DNA of 64,000 nucleotides from Boswellia sacra (GCA_013180625.2 SNVD02006886.1:1-64000), one strand, 5' to 3'. Shown: positions 1 to 11,254, counted from the stretch's first letter. Made by a program: numbers and translations. Notes: generated by a model not told the origin, from the letters alone.

Positions 1-291
1 TAAAACCAGAGGAAGATGTGAGCCACAGTCACAACTACTGTACATATGCATGCGTGCCATCATTTTTGAATTTTAATACCTCATTGCTGTCATTTTTGAA
101 TTTTTATCTTTTGTTTGACTTTTGGTGTCTTATTTCATCATCTTTTGACATTTTCTATGCATTATTGTCATATTTTTCAAAAAGCAACCGAGCTACCTAT
201 TTAGATGTCATCATTAGCATACCTTTTTGCACTCCATAAATACCATATCTCTTATTCTCTTCCTGACACATAGTTAGAGAGTTGCATAGAC

Positions 292-929
292 ATGGAGGGA
301 ACTTCACAACGTCGAATCCAAAGGATATGTGTATTCTGCGGATCTCGACCGGGTAAAAGTGAGGAGTTTGTAGAAGTAGCAAACTATCTTGGTAGGCTAC
401 TGGCTGAAAGAAAGATTCATGTGGTTATGGGGGAGGTAGCCTCGGGTTAATGGGTTGCGTATCAACAGCTACACATGTAGGAGGCAGTCAAGTGTTAGGA
501 GTTATTCCTAAAGCTTTGGCTGTAGAAAGCATTGTTGGAAAAACGGTTGGGAAGGAGTTACAAGTCTCCTCTATGCATGAACGCATGGCACATATGCTCA
601 TCAATTCAGATGCCTTTATTGCTTTACCAGGTGGCTTTGGTACTCTCGAAGAAATTTTTCAAATTGCCTCTTGGGCCCAAATGAATCTCCATAAAAAACC
701 CATAGGTTTGTTGAATGTTAAAAATTTCTTTGATCCTTGGATAAGTTTTGTTGATGCAGCTGTGGAACAAAATTTTAGCCCACATTGGGCCGAGGCAAAG
801 ATCCTGTTTTCTGCCACTTCGGCTGGTGAGTACTTGACAAATTACAAGAAGTTGAGTATGAACCTGACCAAGCTAGTACTCAAATTAATTGGGCAGGAGG
901 GCAAAACAAAAAGTGCAAATTGGATTTGA
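292..929 (+). pseudogene. LOG-type cytokinin riboside 5'-monophosphate phosphoribohydrolase, intronless broken copy
   Basis: LOG enzymes convert cytokinin nucleotides to active free bases in the cytosol. The ATG at 292 opens a reading frame with the family N-terminus (RICVFCGSRPG) and runs to a stop at 448-450. The rest continues in another frame from 450 to the stop at 927-929. Visible there are the MHER segment and the family signature PGGFGTLEE. The break lies in the glycine-rich nucleotide loop, where one base is missing compared with the expected frame near 427. Total length is about 210 codons, the normal LOG size. Plant LOG genes are known to carry several introns and this copy has none, so it is probably a retrocopy. 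A TATA-like CATAAATA lies at 235-242. It sits upstream of a Gypsy-type 3' untranslated region and LTR, so it may have been captured by that element. Family identity is firm; function is very doubtful because of the frameshift. Confidence 0.85.
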
Positions 930-2303
930 ATCTCCGTTTGTAATTTTTTTCTTGTCCTTTATTTTATTTTATTTTATTTTTAGCATGTTATTTTATGAGT
1001 CTTTCAGGTCATCTTTCTTGAATAACAGAAACTTCAGGTAATGTCTCCTATACTTTATCTCTCTATATTTAAACATTGAGGACAATGTTTCATTTGATTG
1101 GGGGGGAAGGATAGTAGACATAAGTGTGTCTTGAATTTTCTTTTTTCTTGCAAAAAAAAAAAAGCGAGTTAGTAATAATTAGATTCAGAGTGCGGCTGTA
1201 GGAGTTCAAACTCTGAGACGCATTCCGGGGTCAGGAAGGCAGAGTATGGAGGGCCAGTTTTGAACTCTTGAAACCCATTCTAACCAATTTGTCATTTTAT
1301 TTTGATCTTGTAAACTCATTTTAGCTAACTTGATATTATTTAGTCTTGATTTTTGAATTTATAACAAGGAGGTCTTATTCATTTCACTTTGAATTATTCA
1401 AATCTATGAACTCTCACAACCTTATCATTTAAAAAAAAAAAAAAAAAATTTTGTGTGCTTATGTACTCATTAAGCAAGTATTCATGAGCCTTTCTTCACA
1501 CACACACACATACCTAGACGCATGATTGTGGGTGGCAAAATGAAATGTTGTAATATTTGAGTTCTTTTGTTTTGTTTAGGATAACAACACAAAGGAAGGG
1601 GAAAGTTAAAAAAAAAAAAAAGCAAAAAAAAGAAAAAAAAAAGAAAAAATAGCAATTGTGGATAAAGTTTGGTCTCGTAGCCTCCTTAATTCGAGCAATT
1701 AAGCCCGAGGGGTGCCTTAACACCTAATACCCTAAGACCAACTGGTTTGGGAGCTATTGGCCCAAAGCTCGTTACATGGATTAAGGAGAAAGCTTAATGG
1801 GATCGAACATTGCACTATCCATAAGTTTCTTAGCAAAAATAAAGCATCGGCAACCCGAGTCGTTAAGCTCGAAGGGGTGTCTTAACACCTAATGCCCTAA
1901 GGCCAACTGGTCTGGGAGCCATTAGCCTAAGGCTCGCTACATGGGTTAAAGATGCATTCTTTAAAAAAAAAAAAAAAAAAAAACACATATATATATAAAA
2001 AATAAATGAATGCCCCCTACCTAAAGTTGTTAGCCTTAACAAATATTAGAACCGATATAGCTTCTTTCTAATAAGCCCCATAGTCATGTGTTGACTGAGC
2101 ACAAAAAGGAGGTTTATTGATATCTTGACTGAAGGGTACATGAGTCATAAAAAAAATAATAATAATAATTGGTTGAGAGTTTGTTTATTTGGATAAAATC
2201 AAGGAGAGTTCAATAATGACCACCTTGGATGGAAAATTCTATAAATCACTTCTAAATAATAACGCTTTAATTGCTAGGGACTAGCAATAAGCTAGTTGGG
2301 GGG
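930..2303 (+). other. 3' untranslated tract of a Ty3/Gypsy element, no gene
   Basis: No coding signal is visible. At 1072-1089 is AACATTGAGGACAATGTT, followed by a run of G at 1100-1106. This inverted-repeat motif plus G-run is, from memory, common between pol and the 3' LTR of plant Athila/Tat-type Gypsy elements. Several poly-A runs occur (about 1149-1164, 1431-1448, 1610-1650, 1961-1982). The tract ends in a polypurine stretch, TTGGGGGG, at about 2296-2303. Confidence 0.55.
1679..1948 (+). repeat. Two-copy direct repeat in the Gypsy 3' tract
   Basis: Two diverged copies of about 105 bp lie at about 1680-1785 and 1845-1948. Both contain the core CTTAACACCTAA followed by CCCTAAG, CCAACTGG and GGGAGC. 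They are non-coding and separated by about 60 bp of unrelated sequence. Confidence 0.8.
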
Positions 2304-3811
2304 TGTGATGAAACACTTAAATATGCATGTTTAATAAGAGTTTAGTTCATCATATTGCATTAATAGTGTCATTAAATTCCTCAACTTAAGCATATTTGTA
2401 GCATTTGCATCTTTGGAATTAATTCCTATTAATTTTGGTTTTGTTACAGGTTCGGTAAAATGGGCATAACTCTCTATTTATAGATCAGAATGGTGCAATT
2501 CTTAATGTTTTGGAAAGCTGATTTCATTGTCTACAAGATTGCATTTCACAAGCATCATCCAATTCGGGCTCTTAGGGGACCAAAATTGGGCTTGAAGTGA
2601 ACCCATCTACAGTCTCGGCCCAGTCTGACCAGGCCTCAGTCTTTGGACCGTATCTCTCAAAATACGTATCCAAATTGTGCAAATCAATATGTTATAGAAA
2701 GCTGAGAGAAATATCTACAACTTTCATGAAGACATGTGATTAAAATTCACAACATTTCGATGTCAAAATTGATGGTCAAAGTCGGTGCCTAATGATCCCA
2801 ATTGTCAAAGATATTTACAAATAATATTTGACAATTATGCCCTTGTAATTTGACAAGTTTGCCCCTGGATGTATCTATAAATAGAGGTGCCTTGTGACCC
2901 ATTAGGGCATCTTGGCCGTGGCTGGAACATTTTGGCTTGGCTAGGATCTTGTATTGTGTTTTGTGTGTTTATGTTATTAATGAATTTTCTTTTTCTTACA
3001 TTTTATTTTCTTTCTATTGTAATGTTCTTCTAATTTCTCTTTTGCTAAGGTGAAAGGGTGAAACCCTTGATATGAGAATAAGATTCTCTAACCCTTAATA
3101 TGTGCTTAATAATCTTAATCTTATAATTTTTATTCAATATGATTTATATTTAATTTCTTAATCAATCTTGACACCACTCGTAAAGTGGAGGTCTTGATCC
3201 ATTGTCGACAATCCTTGGCACATCAAATGCTTGGATCCCTTCTAGATGATGTATGGTTCTTCCTTACCGACACGAATCTAGTTAGGAACCTGATTTGTTG
3301 TAGACATATGGTGATTGGCACATTGGATGCTTGAACCCATTTACAAGAAGTGGTATAAATATTGGTAATGAAACAAATTTAATTCATATAACTAAAATGG
3401 GTTAATTATCCTTATTTGAAATATCAAGGGCGGATCCCCTAACCTTAGCCTTCATTGTTATTGTGTTAATTCCTCTTGTATTTTAATGATTCTATTGTTT
3501 ATGAACTTTTTATTTTATTTACTATGGTAGGTTCTACCACCTTATGAAATTGTTCTTTAATTTACTATGGTTGGTTATACCACCTATTTCCATGGATGGT
3601 TTACCTCCTCTTGCTTTTTGTTTTATATTTAAATGGTCGGTAATACCACCTACCATCTTACATATTTATTGATATTATCTTGTCATTTCTTTGAATTATT
3701 CATACTATATTTGTTTAGCTTATAATTTGTAACGCTTAAATTCCCTTCCTCGTGGATCGACCCCGGTCTCACCGGGTTTTATTACTTCGACACTCCTATA
3801 CTTGGGAGACA
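2304..3811 (+). mobile_element. Solo-visible 3' LTR of a Ty3/Gypsy element (Athila/Tat-like)
   Basis: The LTR is bounded by a polypurine tract on its left (ending 2303), a start of TGTGATGAAAC and an end of GGGAGACA, giving about 1.5 kb with TG...CA termini. A TATA box (TATAAATA) lies at 2876-2883 and the end carries a GACCCCGGTCTCACCGGG palindrome near 3759. The presence of a polypurine tract, and not a primer-binding site, inside the left border makes this the 3' LTR of an element that extends leftwards out of the window. The right border is inferred and no partner LTR is visible. Confidence 0.6.
2876..2883 (+). promoter_or_regulatory. TATA box of the Gypsy LTR
   Basis: TATAAATA followed by AGAGG lies in the middle of the LTR, where the U3 promoter is expected. 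Confidence 0.5.
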
Positions 3812-3828
3812 ATCCTTTTTCGGATGTG

Positions 3829-4095
3829 TCACGAACCCATCCGAAAGTGTGGGAGCGAGGATCTAAGCTCGACGTTGCAGGTCACCCTACGGATGTAAGC
3901 CAATTAAGCATTGAATGTAACACCCCACATTGCTTGGGAAGGATATGTGAGATTTTAAAAATGATATCAAAGCCAGACCCAAACGTGAGATGTTACAAAG
4001 GGTATCAGAGCCAAACCCAACCAGAAGTGTGGGAGCGACGATCTAAGCCTGACGTTGTAGGTCACCCTAGGAATGTAAGCCCAATCAAGCTATTG
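3829..4095 (+). mobile_element. TRIM-like LTR relic with duplicated 75-bp block
   Basis: Two copies of a block around GTGTGGGAGCGA, GATCTAAGC and GGTCACCCTA lie at about 3845-3905 and 4026-4087, 181 bp apart. Between them are TGTAACACCCCACATTG (a TG-type LTR start) and two tRNA-Met-like primer sites, ATATCAAAGCC at about 3963 and GTATCAGAGCC at about 4002. This resembles small non-coding LTR elements (TRIMs). There is no ORF. Exact element limits are unclear. Confidence 0.45.
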
Positions 4096-4107
4096 TTTAT
4101 CACTTGA

Positions 4108-4611
4108 CCCCATATTTTCTATTTTAGCACTTGGCCTCTAAGGTTTAGATTATTGTTCTGTCCCTGCCTTTAGTTTGAGATTTTGGATTAAGTGATTCTT
4201 CAAATTATTACATGTAAACGGATGGTATGAATAGTTTATCAATTTAGGCATGGATGTTCATATTTGGACATCTTGTTTCGGCTACTTATGTCCTTAATTT
4301 TTCTAGCGGGGTTATGCAAAAGCCAAGTGATGGTGTGCAATATTGATGAGCCATGAACTTTGCATTGTGGATGGAATCCCTAGAGAAGGATTAGAATGGC
4401 GGTTTTGATCCTTGGGAGGTACCAAATAAATGACTACTTGAATTGGGGTTTTGAGATAAAGATTTTACTAACCTGTGAAATACTTGGCTAGCTTGAATCA
4501 GGCATTACATTGGCATAATATATTTGTGGAAATTTGAGTATGTGTTGAATGGAGTGGGATAGCATTATTGTTAACAAGTGGCCAATAAATTGTTTCATTC
4601 TCCCTTTTCCA
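4108..4611. other. Non-coding stretch before the transporter pseudogene
   Basis: No ORF or repeat structure can be recognised. It may be intron or upstream DNA of the following transporter pseudogene. Confidence 0.4.
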
Positions 4612-5510
4612 GGAAAGGATTTCTTGGCATAGCATTGTTAACTAATGGAGTTGGTTTATTAAGTGCTTTCTCCCCAAATTACATATCATTGGTGAGCCTT
4701 CGCTGCTTCGTTGGTATTGGCATCGGCAGTGGACCTGTATTCTCAACCTAGTTTCTAGAATTTGTTCCTGCTACAAACAGAGGCATGTGGATGGTTATTT
4801 TCTCAACTTTTTGGACGCTTGGATCCGTATTTGAGGCTACACTTGCATGCATATGTTATTAATACTAAGTAGCAAATTTGTTGCACAAAAGATTCGAATT
4901 CAAGATTGAGATGTAAGGACTAAAAAAGAGTAGAAGAACAAAGATTTTGCAATTGTATGACGTTAATGTTGTCAATTCTAACACTGCAGATAATCTTGAC
5001 AAGATTGAATTGAAGGTGGCTACTAGCATTATCCTCTGTACCATCATTTATTATGCTTCTCTTATACAGCTTTACGCCAGAGTCTCCAAGATTTTTATGC
5101 ATGAAAGGCAAAAAAAATGTTTTGCATCATATTCTGCAGAAAATGGCTCTGCTCAACAAAACAGAACTCCCAAGTTGCATGCTTGTTACTGTTAGAACCT
5201 TAGTACCTGATGAACAAGTTGATCCCCTGAGCAATTTTCCTCTATTCTCCTAAGCCAGATTCAAAAATCGTAAAAGGAAATCTGGCTTCTTTACAGTTTT
5301 CAAGCTTTTTCCACCGAGATTAGATAGAGCAACTGTTCTCCTAGGGACATTATTCTTTGGAAATTCATTCACTTATTATGGGATCATATTGCTCACCTCC
5401 AAGCTAAGTAGTATGCAAAGTACATGTAGCTCAAGTATCATGCTTTCAGAAGCTGTGAATGACTCCAGCCTCTACTTGGACATATTTGTGGCAAGCTTGG
5501 GAGGTATTGC
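4612..5510 (+). pseudogene. NiaP/OCT7-like nicotinate or organic-cation transporter (MFS), truncated pseudogene
   Basis: Several conserved pieces of a plant major-facilitator transporter of the NiaP/organic cation transporter 7 type can be read in order: LRCFVGIGIGSG and [13 protein letters not shown] (4696-4800), TPESPRFLCMKG (about 5071-5106), ILQKMALLNKTELPS (about 5130-5175), and a later segment containing TLFFGNSFTYYGI (about 5350-5390). In the family these span the early transmembrane helices, the central loop and the helix after it. The copy is dead: it has a TAG at 4748-4750 inside the first conserved block, another stop near 5250, frame changes between blocks, and no N-terminus. It stops at about 5510, just before the Copia LTR, and its distal part was not found. 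Confidence 0.8.
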
Positions 5511-5662
5511 ATGACCGATCTTCGCATTCTTGCACTCTTTTTGTCCTCCTTTTCAATTTCCATTCTCATTGTGATGAAGCTCAAGTTTTTTATCAAATAG
5601 TTATTTAACATGGTATCTGTTACCATATATATATATATGTATGATTCTATCATATATATGAT

Positions 5663-5844
5663 TGATATGATTCTCTTTTAGTTTAGGCATATAATTAGAC
5701 AATCAATCATCATTATTGAGATTATTTTCTTTCCTTGTATATATAATTTACTGCTATATTTGTAATTGTATCAAGCCTATAAGTTGGCTTGTCATAGTAC
5801 CTTGTAATTCATTCAGATCAATACATCTTCCTTCATTATATTCA
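5663..5844 (+). repeat. Probable 5' LTR of the Copia element
   Basis: The right end (TATATTCA) is fixed by the primer-binding site four bases downstream. The left end is a guess at TGATATGATTCTC. A start further left, near 5600, is possible. No 3' LTR exists here for comparison. Confidence 0.4.
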
Positions 5845-5847
5845 ATT

Positions 5848-5860
5848 TGGTATCAGAGCC
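5848..5860 (+). other. Primer-binding site (initiator tRNA-Met)
   Basis: TGGTATCAGAGCC lies just inside the 5' LTR. It is the standard plant Copia primer site complementary to the 3' end of initiator tRNA-Met. Confidence 0.8.
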
Positions 5861-6105
5861 ATGTCTTTAATTTATTACTCCAGCCAATTTGTACAAAGTC
5901 TTTAAGAAAAGTCAAGCCATTAGCACAAGTTGCATTCACATGGTTCATTCACGGGTTTGTTAACAAGCCATCAAGTCAAATCACATACCAAAATCCTTTC
6001 TTGATTTTATCTCCTAGTGCTGTCCAACATCCACACGGCCAGATTATCATCTCAGGTCAAACTATTTCTTTAAATTAAAATCTCCCTTTTGCGATTTATT
6101 TTCTA

Positions 6106-7100
6106 ATGGAGAAGTTAGATATTGCCCAACCAATTCAAGTTCTTCTTGATGGTCACATTATACTATATGGTCTCAGTCTATGTGTAGCTTTCTTAAAGGC
6201 CAAAAATTATAGCGTTATATCACTGGAGAGTTTCTTGAGCCAATCCAACAAAAAGGCGATCCAGATGAAAAATTCATTGAACAACAAGAGGATTGGGATG
6301 CAAAAAATCACCAGATTATTACATGGTTTAGAAATATATCTATACCATCCATCAATCTCCAATTTGGTTGTTTTCATACAGCCAGATCATTGTGGGATTT
6401 TTTATCAACTAGATACAGCACAACAAATTTGGCTCATCGGTATCAACTTCTACGCAATCTTCATCAGTTACGTCAATCTTCAAGTCAATCAATCCATGAA
6501 TATCTTTCTCAACTGCAGTATCTTTGGGATCAATTGACTATCAGAACCTTCATGGTCATGTTCTCAAGATGAAACAAAGTTCTCGACTTATAAAGATTAT
6601 CAACGCTTGATACAGTTTCTCATGGCACTTAATGACACGTTTGAACCAGTTCGTGCATCATTGCTCCATCACCAACCTCTACCTTCTCTTGACAGTGTTG
6701 TTACTGAACTTCTCTCTGAAGAGACTCATTTGACTACTTTTCATACTCAAAATACACACACTATCATGGTTACTCAATCATCAGTTTCCCAGGAATGCAA
6801 ATATTGTCATGAGACTGGACATTTTATTTGTGAATGTCCTACCCATATTTGTTGCTATTGTCGCAAGATTGGATCAGGACACTTTGTCGAAGATTGTCCT
6901 AAAGCTCCTCCTAAGGAGAGTCGTCAATTTAAACAGAAAGGTAACTCCAAGAGTAAGTCTCAATTCTCTGTTGTTGCTGTTAAAGATAACAATCAGGGTT
7001 CCAGTACTAGTTCCTCTTCCCAAACCTTTTCTGTTAGTGATCTTGAGTCCATTCTTCAACAAGTTCTTTCCAAGTCCGGTAATTCCTCAAATTTCGCTTT
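6106..7100 (+). pseudogene. Copia gag (capsid and zinc knuckles), frameshifted
   Basis: The start MEKLDIAQPIQVLLDGH is in one frame. The capsid-like body (LWDFLSTRYSTTNLAHRYQLL, 6390-6540) is in another, and the C-terminal third returns to the first frame at 6607. Two zinc-knuckle-like clusters follow at about 6797-6900, CKYCHETGHFICEC and then CCYCRKIGSGHFVEDC. The second has an extra residue in its spacing. Two frameshifts (near 6150 and 6550) and an internal stop near 6217 break it. Confidence 0.8.
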
Positions 7101-7500
7101 AACTACTAACTCAGGTAATTCATCATGGTACTTTGATTCTGCCTGTTGCAATCATATGACTTCAGATTCTAATATATTTTCTTCTAAATATTGTTATTCT
7201 AACATGCCAGTTATTCATATTGCTGATGATTCTTCAATGTATGTTAGCCATGTCGGTTATATTTCTACTTCTACTTTAGAGTTACCAAATACTTTCTACA
7301 TTCCAAACCTCACATTGAATCTTCTATCTGTGGGTCAATTATGTGAACTTGGTCTTAATGTTACTTTTTCTTCTTCTGGTTGTTATGTTTAAGATCCACA
7401 AACGGGCAAGGTTCTTGGGACAAGCCGTAGAGTTGGTCCTCTATTTGAGCTCATGAATCTTCATCTTCCTTCATCAATATAAAATAAATCCAATATAGCA
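7101..7500 (+). pseudogene. Copia aspartic protease region
   Basis: WYFDSACCNHMTS at about 7126-7165 corresponds to the Copia protease active-site block. The usual Gly after Asp-Ser is Ala here. A stop at 7390-7392 and another near 7480 interrupt it just before the GAG-pre-integrase region. Confidence 0.75.
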
Positions 7501-8568
7501 TCAACTACAACAAAGTCATCCTTAAGTCTTTGGCATTCATGTCTTGGTCATGTCTCCCTTGGTCGTTTACGACTTTTAAAATCTAGTGGTTTGTTAGGTA
7601 CAGTTTATGATAAAAATATTAATTGTTTGTCATGTCAACTTGCTAAACAAACTGCTTTACCTTTTAATAATAGTGAATCTATTTCTGTTGCTCCATTTGA
7701 TCTTATTCATTCTAATATTTAGGGACCTTCACCAAATCTTACTATGGCTGGTTCAAAATATTTTGTTATTTTTGTTCATGACTATTCTCGTTTTACATGG
7801 TTATATCTCATGAAAAATATGTTTCAATTACCTACAATCTATCGAGACTTTGTTAATATGGTCAAAACTCAATTTTCTCGATCAATCAAAATTTTTCGTG
7901 CTGATAATGCCATGGAGTACAGGGATTCCAAATTTCAAATGTTTCTTCGAGAAAACGGAACTGTTTCTCATTTTTCTTGTCTTTATACATCTCAGCAAAA
8001 TGGTCGAGCCGAAAGGAAACATAGGCATATACTGAAAACTGTTCGTGCCCTCTTAATTTCTGCCTCATGTCCAGAACGTTTTTGGGGTGAAGCTGCACTA
8101 ACAACTGTTTATACAATCAATCGTATACCTTCTCCTATCATTGGTAATGTTTCACCCTATGAACGTCTTTTCGGTAATCCTTCTAATTACAATATTTTTA
8201 AGGTCTTTGGCTGTGTTTGTTTTGTCCTTCTTCAACCTCATGAACGCACCAAGTTAGAACCTCGGGCTCATCTTTGTTGTTTCTTGCGCTATGGTATTGA
8301 ACATAAAGGTTACAGATGTTGGGATCCTATCTGCAAGCGTCTTCATATTTCTCATCATGTTATTTGTTGGGAGCATAAAATGTTCTCCTCGATGTCCAAA
8401 TTTGAAGTCCCTTGTATTTCTGAATCTCGTTTCTTCAATGATCATTATGTTTCATTGTTCCCTATTGACATTGATAAAGTTTTGATTTCTGAGCCTCATT
8501 CAGATGCACCTGATACTTCCACATTGCCTACCGATGAATCTGCTATGTCTGATGGATCTAATGTATAA
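7501..8568 (+). pseudogene. Copia integrase
   Basis: The GAG-pre-integrase HxxxH/CxxC region (WHSCLGHVSLGRL ... CLSCQLAK, 7528-7645) is followed by the catalytic core. The core has VHDYSRFTW (first Asp), FRADNAMEY (second Asp) and a QQNGRAERKHRH block carrying the third acidic residue. In-frame stops lie at 7720-7722 and 8566-8568. Confidence 0.85.
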
Positions 8569-9523
8569 CCTAATCAATTTGAATCTTCTCCTATCCTTCA
8601 TCATTCCATTCGGGTAAGAGAAATTCCAGTTAAACTTAGAGATTATCATTGCTTTTCTACCATTCTTTCCTTGTATGAACCCCAATCTTATCGTGAAGCT
8701 AGTACTAACCCTGATTGGCAGAAAGCAATGGCAGATGAATTACAGGCTCTTGAAATAACTTATAAATGGGACTTAGTAGATCCTCCTTCTAACAAATCTA
8801 TGATTTGTTGCAAATGGGTCTACAAAATCAAGACAAATTTTGATGGCTCTATTGAACGTTACAAAGCTTGTCATGTTGCTAATGGGTATACTCAAGAATA
8901 TGGAATTGATTATGAGGAAACATTTACTCCAGTTGCTCGACTTACCTCTGTTAGAAGTCTTCTCACAGTTGCTGCTATTCGACATTGGAGTCTTTTTCAG
9001 ATGGATGATAAAAATGCATTCCTCAATGGCGATCTTGCTAAGGATGTTTATATGCAGCCACCTCCAAGATACCCACATCCTCCAAACAAAGTTTGCAAGC
9101 TTCGTCGTGCTCTATATGGTCTCAAACAAGCACCTCGAGCTTGGTTTGCCAAATTTAGTTCTGTTATTGGAAAATTTGGCTTTACTTCTAGTTCTCACGA
9201 TTCTGCCCTTTTTATACGCAAGACCTCAAAAGGAAGCATTCTTCTTCTTCTTTATGTGGATGACATGATTATTACAGGGGATGATATTATTGGTATTTCG
9301 AAACTCAAGCATTTTCTTAGTCAACACTTTGAGATGAAAGATCTCGATGATCTTAACTATTTTCTTAGTTTAGTGATTACTTCTGATGATGACGAGTATT
9401 ATCTCTCTCAAGCCAAATATGCCTCTGAACTACTTGCTCGAGCTGGGTTAAGTGATAATAGAACGATTTCCACTCCTTTAGAGCCTAATATTACCCTCAA
9501 TTCTTGGGATGGGACGCCCCTTG
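8569..9523 (+). pseudogene. Copia reverse transcriptase, cut off before RNase H
   Basis: The RT domain begins near KWVYKIKTNFDGS and contains QMDDKNAFLNGDL, the [12 protein letters not shown] block and the catalytic YVDDMIITG (about 9253-9280). The frame is open from 8671 to the junction at 9523, where the adjacent element's LTR starts, so the end of pol is absent. Confidence 0.9.
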
Positions 9524-11254
9524 TGTTGACCCAGGTATGGCAACCCAAGAGGGGGGGTGAATTGGGTTTTTATTTATCAATACGGAATTAGAAAACTTTT
9601 CTTGAAAGATCAAAATTATTTAACCCTTTCTTTGAGGATAAAGGTGAAGAAGATGAAAATAGAATGCAATCAATAGAATAGCAATAAAGAACAATCACAA
9701 GTGCGAGTAAATGTAAAGAGCATAGGGATAGAGAGAGTGCAAACTCAATTTACGTGGTTCGGCAAACCTTGCCTACGTCCACTGGCTCCTAGCTCCACGA
9801 GCTAAGCTTTCCACTAAGTTGTAAAAATCTTTACAACTTGCTTGATGAACAACCTCACCAAGACTTTTTCCTTCAACCCTTGATAACACCACCCCAAGAG
9901 TTCTTCTTGATGAACAACCTCACCAAGGCAACTTCCTTCAACCCTTGATAACACCACACCAAGAGTTCTTCTCGATGAACAACCTCACCAAGGCAACTTT
10001 CCTCAACTCTTGATAACACACAACAAGAGTTCTCTCAAGGATAACTATTATCCTTTACAATAATATCTCACTCTCACCACAATCCAAGAACAAAGATAAT
10101 TTTTACAACAAAAGTATAACTCTCTTCAAAGAGTAGATAGATAATATAACAGCTCTCTAGACTTGATATTTCTCTTGCTTTTTGCTTGATAAAATACTTC
10201 TCTTGCTCTCCTTGAATGCATGGGAGAATGGCTCCTTTTATAGGCAAATGAGATGAACTTAATCAAGTGAAGACACCAACTCCAAATTTTCTGCCCACCA
10301 TAAAAACCGTAATTTTGTCTGCCATTTTTGTTAATGTTCTGTTTGAAATTTGAAAATCTGCAAAACATAAAATATTTTCACATTTGAATAAGCTTTGCAA
10401 CGCATCAAGAATCAAGTCATTTGGATATCTGTAGCTCAAGATATGGCCAAAACACCATTCGGTGCTCATGTTACTTGATTTTTCCTCCATGTTTCAGTCC
10501 ACCGACTTGAATGATAATTCTGTCAGCCTTCCTTTTGAAATTTGAATTTCTTCAAAACATAAAAGATCTTCATATTTGAATAAGCTTTCCAAAACATTAA
10601 GATTCAAAGAATTTGGATATCTCTAATCTTAAGATATGGCCAAAACACCATTCGGTGCTCATGTGAGTTGATTTTTCTTCTCTGTGTCAGTCCACCGAAT
10701 TGCATGTCAATTATGTCGGCCTTCCATTTGAAATTTGAATTTCTTCAAAAAATATGAAATGTGCCCCATTACGTCATCTTTCTAATGCCATAAGAATCAA
10801 GTCATTTTGATTTTTCTAGCTCAAGATATGTCCAAAAGAGTATTCGGTGCTCATGTCAGCTGCTTCCCTTTGTCTTTCAACTTGCATGATGATTTGGACA
10901 ACCTTGCACTTGAAATTTGAATTTCATTAAAACATATGAAATGTTATAAATTGAGTAAGCTTTCCAAAGGCTCAAGAATCACGTCATTTGGATATTTGTA
11001 GAGATATTTATGACCAATTGATTGAACATTGCTCATGTGTCACATTCCTTGAGTCAATCCTTGTTCTTAAACTTTGGTGCCTTTAACATGTAGTCTTCTC
11101 CTTAGCGTCAACACTTCATTTTAATAAGCCTCTTCTTGATTTTAAAATTATTTCAATGATCTTACTCTTGCACATAAATAAACATGTTAGTAAATCTCGA
11201 TTAATCAATGTGTATTGTTATCATCAAAATTATCATGTAGCCTTAGGGCTAACA
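9524..11254 (-). repeat. 3' LTR of the SIRE-like element (left copy)
   Basis: On the plus strand it runs from TGTTGACCCAGGTATGG to GGGCTAACA, 1731 bp. It matches the right copy along its whole length with small indels and substitutions. It contains a tandem block around CTTGATGAACAACCTCACC (about 9838-10020) and an array of four units of about 190 bp (about 10300-10990). Confidence 0.93.
10300..10990. repeat. Four tandem units of about 190 bp inside the LTR
   Basis: The phrase TTTGAAATTTGAA followed by TTCAAAACATA, then GAATAAGCTTTCC, CATTTGGATAT and ATTCGGTGCTCATG, recurs near 10340, 10535, 10725 and 10910. The same series is present in the right LTR (about 16870-17560). Confidence 0.75.

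Larger units (their letters stand above)
5663..9523 (+). mobile_element. Ty1/Copia retrotransposon, 5' part only, degenerate
   Basis: A short 5' LTR and tRNA-Met primer site are followed by gag, protease, integrase and reverse transcriptase in Copia order. The element stops abruptly at 9523, where the LTR of a second element begins, so RNase H and the 3' LTR are missing. From 6607 to 9523 a single reading frame can be followed through in-frame stops at about 7390, 7480, 7720 and 8566. The short LTR and domain sequences suggest an Ale/Retrofit-type lineage, but this is not certain. Confidence 0.85.

Noticed and set aside
5438..5653. Minus-strand 71-codon ORF at the transporter/Copia border
   Set aside because: It covers the TA-rich start of the Copia LTR region and antisense transporter sequence, with no recognisable product.
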